Shown piece by piece: positions 7,124-12,275 of a stretch of 12,783 nt of DNA. Numbering within the stretch: position 1 is the stretch's first letter; each line of letters begins with the position of its first letter. The translations under genes and the position numbers were made by a program. Origin of the DNA: Actinomycetes bacterium (lineage in GTDB: Bacteria > Actinomycetota > Actinomycetes > Actinomycetales > Actinomycetaceae); contig JAFAAX010000056.1 of assembly GCA_023426345.1 (NCBI GenBank), positions 1 to 12,783 of the forward strand, written 5' to 3'. The notes under the pieces were generated by a model that was not told where the DNA came from, did not search any database, and saw only the letters and a program-made list of their open reading frames with translations.

Positions 7124-7860
7124 GGGCGCTGCGCCGCCTCCTGGCGCTGCTCGTCGTCGCGGGGCTTGTGCTGGTGGGCGCCGATCGCGTGGTCGCCTGG
7201 CGGCTCGAATCCGGGATCGCGGCAGGGATCGCGGGACCGGAGGCCGTCTCGGGCGAGGACGCGGGCCTGTGCGACGCGGCGTCCGGATGCGAGACCACGG
7301 TCGAGGTCGCGGGCTTCCCGGTCCTCACCCAGCTGCTCGCGGGGCGCCTCACCGAGCTCTCCGTGTTCATCCCCGGCTACCGGGTGGACTCCGGGGACGC
7401 CGCCGTGACGATCCAGTCCATTCACGCCGACATCCGGGGCGTGACCACGTCCGAGCCCTACGTGGCGCAGTCCCTCACCGCGTCGGGCCGGATCAGCGCC
7501 GACACGCTGACGTTCGCGGCCCGCGCCGCCGGACTCCCCGGGACCGTGGGCATCGACCCGGAGGGGATCTCCTTCTCCGGGACGGTGCTGGGGCTCGACG
7601 TGGCCGCCCGACTGGCGCTGTCCATCGACGAGGGCGGCCGCGGGCTGGTTCTCTCCGCGGACACGGTGAGCATCGGGGCGCGGGAGGTGCCGGTGTCGGA
7701 CAGCGGGCTGGCGTCTCTGCTCACCGCGACGGTCCCCCTGGACGCTCTGCCAGCGGGCGTGGTCGTCGCGGACGTCACGCCCTCGCAGGGCTGGCTCTCC
7801 GCCACGCTGACGGGCACGGACGTGGATCTCAGCGCCGTCGCCCCCGCCGCCGCCCCCTGA
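7120..7860 (+). CDS. LmeA-like (DUF2993) membrane-anchored lipid-binding protein
   Basis: This 246-residue protein has a short basic N-terminus and a hydrophobic segment (about 7-25) that acts as signal or membrane anchor, so the rest should be outside the membrane. The family hallmark is VEVAGFPVLTQLLAGRLTEL, followed by alternating beta-rich sequence (DSGDAAVTIQSIHADIRGV, ISADTLTFAARAAG) to the end. Mycobacterial LmeA binds phosphoinositides and is needed for mannan elongation during lipomannan synthesis; an envelope lipid or glycan role is inferred. Two cysteines, C51 and C57, just after the anchor could form a small disulfide loop. The start is the ATG overlapping the previous stop; no SD of its own stands out, consistent with coupling. 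A repeat-rich non-coding region follows. Confidence 0.8.
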   Translation: MRALRRLLALLVVAGLVLVGADRVVAWRLESGIAAGIAGPEAVSGEDAGLCDAASGCETTVEVAGFPVLTQLLAGRLTELSVFIPGYRVDSGDAAVTIQSIHADIRGVTTSEPYVAQSLTASGRISADTLTFAARAAGLPGTVGIDPEGISFSGTVLGLDVAARLALSIDEGGRGLVLSADTVSIGAREVPVSDSGLASLLTATVPLDALPAGVVVADVTPSQGWLSATLTGTDVDLSAVAPAAAP

Positions 7861-7874
7861 GTCCGGGCGGGCCC

Positions 7875-7954
7875 GAACCCGGCCACGGGGTGCGGAACCC
7901 GGCCATGGGGAGCGGAGCCCGGCCACGGGGTGCGGAAGCCGGCCACGCGGGGCG
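7875..7954 (+). repeat. Tandem array A: four 20-bp units
   Basis: Four exactly 20-bp units lie end to end at 7875, 7895, 7915 and 7935. The consensus is GAACCCGGCCACGGGGTGCG; units 1 to 3 differ by one to three bases from each other and unit 4 is the most diverged. Each has an internal CCCG GCCA CGGG dyad, so each could form a small hairpin or a protein site. The array begins 15 bases after the LmeA-like stop; a weak CGGGC GG GCCCG hairpin (7864-7875) lies just before it. Confidence 0.9.
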
Positions 7955-7982
7955 CCCTCGTCCACGGGCAGCGCCGGCCTCC

Positions 7983-8042
7983 CGCGACTTCGGTGCTGTT
8001 TCGCCGCGAGTTCGGTGCTGTTCGCTCGTGAGTTCGGTGCTT
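7983..8042 (+). repeat. Array B: three 22-bp units, plus orientation
   Basis: Copies beginning CGCGACTTCGGTGCTGTT, CGCGAGTTCGGTGCTGTT and CGTGAGTTCGGTGCTT start at 7983, 8005 and 8027, a period of 22. They are the reverse complement of the units of array C. Bases 7984-8016 pair with 8304-8336 at 32 of 33 positions. Confidence 0.9.
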
Positions 8043-8303
8043 GTGGCGCGCGGGTCCGCGGGGTGTCCGCCCGTGTGGGTGTGAGCGAAGGGAGCTGTCC
8101 GCGATGGTGGACGCATGAGAGATCGCTCGTTGGGCAGGAATCTGCCCGTGGGGAAGCGGAATGCTCGCAGGGCAGCTCTATGGCGCTTCCCTGCGAGCAA
8201 TTGCCTTCCCCGAGGCCAGATCGCTTCCCCGCGGGGCGGTCCTCCTCGTGTCCGAGCGCCCGCACCGGCGCAGCCGGCGCCGCCCTCGTCAATCAGCGCG
8301 AAA
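8043..8303. repeat. Centre of the inverted-repeat element, with nested palindromes
   Basis: Between the two inverted arrays lie: GGGCAG (8132-8137) GAAT CTGCCC (8142-8147); an 11-bp perfect inverted repeat at 8162-8172 and 8189-8199 with a 16-base loop; and an outer pair 8145-8158 with 8222-8235, 14 bases with one G-T. GGGGAAG (8150-8156) can pair instead with CTTCCCC (8205-8211). No gene is credible here: frames are short, lack an SD and run through the repeats. The remaining parts (8043-8131 and 8236-8303) show only GC-rich sequence with short GCGCC/GGCGC pairs. Confidence 0.75.
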
Positions 8304-8382
8304 ACCGAACTCGCGGGGAAACAGCACCGAAGTCGCCGGGAAAGAGCACCGAAGTCGCCGGAGAAGAGCACCGAAGTCGCGG
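8304..8382 (-). repeat. Array C: three and a half 22-bp units, inverted relative to array B
   Basis: Units start at 8304, 8326, 8348 and 8370 (partial), exactly 22 bases apart, with shared core ACCGAAGTCGCCGGGAAAGA on the plus strand. They are contiguous with no spacers. The first unit and a half (8304-8336) is the near-perfect inverted partner of 7984-8016. Confidence 0.9.
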
Positions 8383-8384
8383 AA

Positions 8385-8415
8385 GGGGCGGGGATCCCAT
8401 TGGGATCCCCGCCCC
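8385..8415. terminator. 14-bp perfect hairpin beside array C
   Basis: GGGGCGGGGATCCC (8385-8398) pairs perfectly with GGGATCCCCGCCCC (8402-8415) around the loop ATT. There is no T-tract in either direction. It lies between array C and the hsp20 terminator and may stop transcription entering or leaving the repeat region; the role is inference. Confidence 0.6.
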
Positions 8416-8450
8416 ATGCGCGTCGTGCGAGTCGTGCTCGCCCTCGCGGA

Positions 8451-8484
8451 CGAGACGGCGCCGTCTCTGCGCGGCGCCGTCTCG
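8451..8484 (-). terminator. 12-bp hairpin terminator of hsp20
   Basis: CGAGACGGCGCC (8451-8462) pairs perfectly with GGCGCCGTCTCG (8473-8484), with a 10-base loop. It begins 19 bases after the hsp20 stop on the minus strand, the expected place for its terminator. There is no T-tract. Confidence 0.7.
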
Positions 8485-8503
8485 CCGTGCCGCTGTCGCG
8501 GCC

Positions 8504-8944
8504 TCAGGCCTCCGCCGCTGCGGAAGCGCCCTCGATCGTCTGACTGCCGGACTTCACGTCGACCGCGATCTTGCGCGGCTTGGCGGCCTCGGCGACCGGG
8601 ATGGTGAGTGTGAGCACGCCGTCGGTGTAGGACGCGGTCACGCGGTCCAGAGCGACGCCGTCGCCCACGGTGATCTGGCGGGCGAAGGTGCCGACCGGAC
8701 GCTCATGGGTCAGCCACTGCAGGGCCTCGCCCTTCTCGCCTGGGCGCTCGGCGCTGATGGTGAGCGCGCGTCCCTCGACGTCGATGTCGATCGTCTGGGG
8801 GTCGACGCCCGGCAGATCGATCTTCGCGATGAAGTCGTCACCGTCGCGGTAGAGGTCCAGGGGAAGCCCCGGGCCCGTCGGGACCTGACGCATCGCGGCG
8901 TTGAACATGCGGTCGAGCTCGGTGAAGGGATCGTAGAGAGCCAT
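8504..8944 (-). CDS. Hsp20 / alpha-crystallin small heat shock chaperone
   Basis: This 146-residue protein has the normal small heat shock layout. The N-terminus MALYDPFTELDRMFNAAM is typical of actinobacterial Hsp18-like proteins. The alpha-crystallin domain covers about residues 30-125, with LPLDLYRDGDDFIAKIDLPG, then ALTISAERPGEKGEALQWL and the signature DGVLTLTIPV. KIAV near the end matches the I-x-I/V motif that links subunits into oligomers. Such chaperones hold unfolding cytosolic proteins without ATP until DnaK/ClpB can refold them. AGGAGG (8956-8951) is placed 6 bases before the ATG and fixes the start. Two HAIR operators upstream point to repression by HspR; mycobacterial acr2/hsp20 is a known precedent. 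The leader contains two stem-loops, and a hairpin terminator follows the gene. Confidence 0.95.
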   Translation of the reverse strand: MALYDPFTELDRMFNAAMRQVPTGPGLPLDLYRDGDDFIAKIDLPGVDPQTIDIDVEGRALTISAERPGEKGEALQWLTHERPVGTFARQITVGDGVALDRVTASYTDGVLTLTIPVAEAAKPRKIAVDVKSGSQTIEGASAAAEA

Positions 8945-8967
8945 GAGAATCCTCCTCGGTACTCAGG

Positions 8968-9011
8968 GGCCCGGTGTCTCCGGGCCGCTCGGGATCCCCC
9001 TGCTGGGGATC
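8968..9011 (-). promoter_or_regulatory. Two 7-bp stem-loops in the hsp20 leader
   Basis: GGCCCGG (8968-8974) pairs with CCGGGCC (8980-8986), and GATCCCC (8993-8999) with GGGGATC (9005-9011). Both have perfect 7-bp stems and 5-base loops. They occupy most of the predicted untranslated leader, upstream of the SD at 8956-8951. They do not cover the SD, so a role in mRNA stability is as likely as translational control. Confidence 0.45.
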
Positions 9012-9028
9012 TCCTGTCGAACGCCTCC

Positions 9029-9057
9029 AGTATGGCTCGTCGTCCCGGTTCAGACAA
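9029..9057 (-). promoter_or_regulatory. Candidate hsp20 promoter
   Basis: On the minus strand TTGTCT (9057-9052) and CATACT (9034-9029) are 17 bases apart, each matching 4 of 6 consensus positions. Transcription would begin near 9022. The two HAIR sites lie directly upstream of the -35 box. TATGCT (9062-9057) is another possible -10, but it has no well-spaced -35. Confidence 0.4.
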
Positions 9058-9063
9058 GCATAG

Positions 9064-9083
9064 TTGAGTCTCGTTCACTCAAG
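9064..9083. promoter_or_regulatory. HAIR operator 1 (HspR binding site)
   Basis: TTGAGT (9064-9069), 7 bases, ACTCAAG (9077-9083) matches the known HspR operator CTTGAGT-N7-ACTCAAG except for its first base. Its position upstream of hsp20 agrees with heat-shock control. The hspR gene itself is not in the window. Confidence 0.85.
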
Positions 9084-9091
9084 GCTGAAGA

Positions 9092-9110
9092 TTGAGTCGA
9101 CATGACTCAA
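9092..9110. promoter_or_regulatory. HAIR operator 2 (HspR binding site)
   Basis: TTGAGT (9092-9097), 7 bases, ACTCAA (9105-9110) is a second HAIR core, with its centre 28 bases from the first. It lacks the outer C/G pair of the consensus. The pair would allow two HspR dimers to bind side by side. Confidence 0.8.
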
Positions 9111-9162
9111 TGTCCCATCCGTCTCACCGTGGCGGACGGACGGGCACCGCGCCGCCTCGCGC

Positions 9163-9177
9163 GGTAGGTTGCCTACC
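9163..9177 (+). promoter_or_regulatory. -10 box TAGGTT within a perfect dyad, directly before the ACT-domain gene
   Basis: TAGGTT (9165-9170) lies 7 bases before the ATG at 9178, a leaderless layout. It sits in the perfect inverted repeat GGTAGG (9163-9168) TTG CCTACC (9172-9177), which ends at the base before the start codon. The dyad may be an operator over the promoter; that is inference. Confidence 0.45.
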
Positions 9178-9600
9178 ATGTCCGGAATGAATGATCTCGA
9201 TCGGGCACTTGCTTCCCTGGATGCGACCCAGCAGGGAACCTATGTGTTCGCCACTGTCCCCGCCGTCCCAGCGGGCGTCTCCCCCTTCGCCGTCATCGCC
9301 GAGGACGAGGGGCTCACCGTCATCGTCACCGAGGACGAGGCGCGAGACGCCGGCCTGCCCCTGGACGAGCGCTTCGCCCGCATCACGCTGGGCGTGCACT
9401 CCTCCCTGGATTCGATCGGCCTGACGGCGACCATCTCACAGACCCTGGCCAGCCGGTCCATCTCCTGCAACGTGGTCGCTGGCTACTTCCACGACCATCT
9501 GTTCGTTCAGGCCGACCGCGTCGCCGAGGCCGTCGCCACGCTGGCGGAACTCACCCGCCAGGCCAAGGGCTGGCTGCCCCGCGAGGCCTCCGCCGACTGA
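9178..9600 (+). CDS. ACT domain-containing protein (DUF2241/ACT_7 type)
   Basis: This protein of about 140 residues matches the small stand-alone double-ACT family. The N-terminal half has GTYVFATVPAVPAGVSPFAVIAEDEG-like sequence (about 19-45) and LTVIVTEDEARDAGL. The C-terminal half has ITLGVHSSLDSIGLTATISQ (about 77-96) and then SCNVVAGYFHDHLFV, the most conserved part. ACT domains usually bind amino acids or other small ligands and transmit the signal, but proteins of this group have no settled function. ATG 9178 was chosen because a -10 box lies 7 bases upstream; TTG 9169 and ATG 9187 are alternatives. It is divergent from hsp20, and HAIR site 2 is about 68 bases before its predicted transcription start. 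It converges with the next gene, 13 bases away. Confidence 0.85.
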   Translation: MSGMNDLDRALASLDATQQGTYVFATVPAVPAGVSPFAVIAEDEGLTVIVTEDEARDAGLPLDERFARITLGVHSSLDSIGLTATISQTLASRSISCNVVAGYFHDHLFVQADRVAEAVATLAELTRQAKGWLPREASAD

Positions 9601-9613
9601 CCGCCGACCGGTC

Positions 9614-10768
9614 TCAGCGCCGCGTGCCGCGCAGATACTGGTCGGGCACCGGGGCGTCCGCCCGCAGCCGAGACGCCCAGGCCTGCGGCGCCATCGGGTC
9701 CGACAGCAGGACGCGCCCGATCTCGATGACGTCGGCGGATCCGTCGACCAGGATCTGCTCGGCCTGCTGCGCCGAGACGATCAGTCCGCACGCCGACACC
9801 GGGATGCGCGGACTCCCGGGCACGGGCGCCGCCGCGCCGATGGCGCCCCCGTCAGCGGAGAGCGCGCGACGCACCGCGGCGGCGGCGAAGACCTGGTAGC
9901 CGACGCCTCCGCCCACGCGGGCGTCGGCGACGTTGCCGCCGGTGGAGACGTTGATCATCGAGGCTCCGTCCTCCGCCAGCAGCGGGGCGAGGCGCTCGGT
10001 GTCCGCCAGGGTCCACCCCGGGCGCCCGTCCGCCGGATACTCCTGCGTCCAGTCGGTCGCGGAGATCCTCACGAGCAGCGGCGCGTCCCCGATCCGGGCG
10101 CGGATCGCGCGCACGACCTCGCGGGCGAAGCGCGTGCGGCCGGCGAAGTCGCCGCCCCACCGGTCGCTCCGACGGTTCGAGGCCGGCGAGAGGAACTGGT
10201 GGATGAGGTAGCCATGCGCCGCATGCACCTGCACGCCGTCGAAGCCGGCCTCCATGGCCCGGCGCGCCGCCTCGGCGAAGGACTCGACCAGCGCCGGGAT
10301 CTCGCCCTCGGACAGTGCCCGCGGCATCGGCGAGGAGGTGTCGAAGGGGATCGCGGACGGCGCCACGACCTGCCACGCCCCCTCCTCCGCGGTGGGCCAC
10401 CCGGTCTCCCAGCCCGCCCGCGAGCTGCCCTTGCGGCCCGCGTGGTTGAGCTGGATGAAGGCACGGGCGCCGCCGGCGTGGATCCGGTCCGCGACTGCGG
10501 CGAAGGACGGGATCTGGGCGTCGTCGTGCAACGACAGGCAGTTCACCGAGATCCGCCCCTCGGGGACGACGCCCGTGGCCTCGACGACGACGGCGCCCAC
10601 GCCGCCGATGGCGCGCGCCCCGTAGTGGACCTGGTGCCAGGCGGTGGGCCGGCCTAGCTCTTCTCCCGTCGGCGCCGCCGAGTACATGCACATCGGCGGC
10701 ATCCACAGGCGGTTGCGGACGTCCAGTCCGGCGACGGTGACAGGGCTGAAGAGCTGGGAGCGTGGCAT
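9614..10768 (-). CDS. NADH:flavin oxidoreductase, Old Yellow Enzyme family, YqjM type
   Basis: This 384-residue FMN-dependent barrel enzyme matches the YqjM (thermophilic-like) class. PPMCMYS carries C27 and Y29, the equivalents of YqjM C26 and Y28 near the flavin; Q106 lies in FIQLNHAGRKGS; H182 and H185 in VQVHAAHGYLIHQFLSP are the substrate-binding pair. SNRRSDRWGG and the phosphate-binding end (VIEIGRVLLSDP) are also present. The length is slightly above the roughly 340 residues of YqjM; the extra residues include an Ala/Pro-rich insert (GGAIGAAAPVPGS) before IPVSACG. Such enzymes reduce activated C=C bonds of enals, enones and nitro compounds with NAD(P)H, commonly as detoxification; the native substrate is unknown. 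ATG 10768 fits the family start and has TATCCT 6 bases before it. Confidence 0.93.
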   Translation of the reverse strand: MPRSQLFSPVTVAGLDVRNRLWMPPMCMYSAAPTGEELGRPTAWHQVHYGARAIGGVGAVVVEATGVVPEGRISVNCLSLHDDAQIPSFAAVADRIHAGGARAFIQLNHAGRKGSSRAGWETGWPTAEEGAWQVVAPSAIPFDTSSPMPRALSEGEIPALVESFAEAARRAMEAGFDGVQVHAAHGYLIHQFLSPASNRRSDRWGGDFAGRTRFAREVVRAIRARIGDAPLLVRISATDWTQEYPADGRPGWTLADTERLAPLLAEDGASMINVSTGGNVADARVGGGVGYQVFAAAAVRRALSADGGAIGAAAPVPGSPRIPVSACGLIVSAQQAEQILVDGSADVIEIGRVLLSDPMAPQAWASRLRADAPVPDQYLRGTRR

Positions 10769-10774
10769 ACGGCC

Positions 10775-10780
10775 AGGATA
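10775..10780 (-). promoter_or_regulatory. TATCCT -10 box, apparent leaderless promoter of the OYE gene
   Basis: On the minus strand TATCCT (10780-10775) is 6 bases from the ATG at 10768. No SD lies between and no clear -35 is visible. It is divergent from the next promoter, with about 95 bases between the two -10 boxes. Confidence 0.5.
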
Positions 10781-10874
10781 TCGCGTACCCGTCGCGACCG
10801 GCGGGGAGGCCCTGTGAGCTCCGCCTCGGCCCGCCCGGGCGCGCCGCCCCAGCCTCCCGCGCCCGCGCCGCGCT

Positions 10875-10880
10875 TAGACT
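10875..10880 (+). promoter_or_regulatory. TAGACT -10 box, apparent leaderless promoter of the DUF4921 gene
   Basis: TAGACT is 6 bases before the ATG at 10887. There is no SD between and the upstream sequence is almost all G and C with no TTGACA-like box. It shares the TAGNNT form with three other promoters of the window. Confidence 0.55.
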
Positions 10881-10886
10881 GGCACT

Positions 10887-12227
10887 ATGGCGAAGGAGCA
10901 TGACACCCGCCGCGACCACGCCCTGGTGAGGCTGGCCGACGGCACCGTGAAACAGCACAATCTCCTGACGGGAACGGAGGTGTGGACGGTGCCGGGGCGG
11001 GGGAACCGGCCCCTGTCCGTCCAGCACGAGACGCCCCGTCCGCTGGATCCCGCCGAGCACGGCCGCCACTGCGCGTTCTGCGAGCACCGCTACCTGGAGA
11101 CGCCGCCCGAGAAGTCGCGTCTGGTGCGCCGCGCCGCCGGCGACGGATCGGGGCAGGACGCCTGGGAGCAGCTCGACGCCCTGCCCGCGGACCGATTGGG
11201 CGACACCGTGGCCGAGTTCCGCCGCATCCCGAACCTCTTCGAGATCGTCTCCTACAACTACTGGCACCTCAACCACGATCACGTCCCCTCCGAGGCGGAG
11301 CATCGCCGCATGGCCGAGTACCTGTCGTCGGGCACCGGCTACGAGCACGTGATGAGCCTGGTGCGCACCCGGATGCTGGCCTCCGGCCTGGCCGCGGAGG
11401 AACTGGAGTCCCTCAGCGACTCCGCGAAGCTCCAGCAGGCCAACGGCTTCTTCTCCGGCGGCCACGACGTCATCGTGGCGCGCCGCCACTTCGTCGACGG
11501 GGCCACGACGGACGCCCAGCTGGCCGGCTCGGGCACGCTCACCCCCGAGGAGCACTACCGCTACACGGACTTCACGGCCCGGTCGATGGCGGACCTGTAC
11601 GGGCTGGATCCCGCCGTGCGCTACGTCGCGACCTTCCAGAACTGGCTGAAACCGGCCGGCGCGTCCTTCGACCACCTGCACAAGCAGCTGGTCGCCATCG
11701 ACGAGCACTCCGTCCAGACGGAGGCAGAGCTCCAGCGCCTGCGCTCCGATCCCGAGATCTACGAGGACATCCTCGCCGTCGCGACGACGCGGCGGCTGAT
11801 CATCGCCCAGAACGACCACGCCGTCGCGCTGGCGGGCTTCGGGCACCGCTATCCGACGATCTCGGTGTGGCCGCTGCACGCGCCGCTCAACCCCTGGGAG
11901 GTCGACGAGGACCAGATGCGCGGCGTCTCCGACCTCCTCCACGCGATGCACGCGGCGACCGGCGTCGACGTGCCCTGCAACGAGGAGTGGTACCACCGGC
12001 CCCCCGACGTCGCCACGCCGATGCGCTGGCGGATCCTGCTCAAATGGAGGATCTCGACGGTGGCCGGCTTCGAGGGCGGGACCCGGATCTACCTCAACAC
12101 GATCGACCCCTGGGAGGTGCGCGACCGGGTGGTCCCGCGCGTGCGCGACCTGCGCGAGCGGAGGCTCATCGCGCCGATGCTCATCGGCGAGGAGTGCCAC
12201 GTGACGGCCGCCGCGCTCCGCGACTGA
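10887..12227 (+). CDS. DUF4921 family protein, GalT-like nucleotidyltransferase fold inferred
   Basis: This 446-residue protein begins with a segment typical of DUF4921 (TVKQHNLLTGTEVWTVPGRG). Three parts resemble galactose-1-phosphate uridylyltransferase (GalT), a HIT-superfamily enzyme: HCAFCEHRYLETPPEKSR with C62 and C65, like the zinc CxxC of GalT; a His cluster in NYWHLNHDH (H127, H130, H132); and GASFDHLHKQL with H263-L-H265-K-Q267, matching the GalT HPHxQ motif whose second His carries the nucleotide. So it may transfer or hydrolyse a nucleotidyl group; the substrate is unknown and the function is inference. It has no signal peptide. The start fits the -10 box 6 bases upstream. It is divergent from the OYE gene and converges with the receptor gene 48 bases downstream; no operon partner is seen. 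Confidence 0.85.
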   Translation: MAKEHDTRRDHALVRLADGTVKQHNLLTGTEVWTVPGRGNRPLSVQHETPRPLDPAEHGRHCAFCEHRYLETPPEKSRLVRRAAGDGSGQDAWEQLDALPADRLGDTVAEFRRIPNLFEIVSYNYWHLNHDHVPSEAEHRRMAEYLSSGTGYEHVMSLVRTRMLASGLAAEELESLSDSAKLQQANGFFSGGHDVIVARRHFVDGATTDAQLAGSGTLTPEEHYRYTDFTARSMADLYGLDPAVRYVATFQNWLKPAGASFDHLHKQLVAIDEHSVQTEAELQRLRSDPEIYEDILAVATTRRLIIAQNDHAVALAGFGHRYPTISVWPLHAPLNPWEVDEDQMRGVSDLLHAMHAATGVDVPCNEEWYHRPPDVATPMRWRILLKWRISTVAGFEGGTRIYLNTIDPWEVRDRVVPRVRDLRERRLIAPMLIGEECHVTAAALRD

Positions 12228-12275
12228 CGCGCCGAGACTCCTTCCGCCCTCCGCCCTCCGACCCCGTTCCCGGGC

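Noticed and set aside
8304..8382. Possible CRISPR array
   Set aside because: The 22-bp units are contiguous with no spacers, and no cas gene is present.
8015..9067. Plus-strand frame of 350 codons through the repeats and opposite hsp20
   Set aside because: It translates repeat units and the antisense of hsp20; there is no SD and no recognisable protein.
9852..12200. Long minus-strand frame opposite DUF4921 and overlapping the OYE gene
   Set aside because: It is a shadow: it crosses the divergent promoter region, shows no family motif and conflicts with two well-supported genes.
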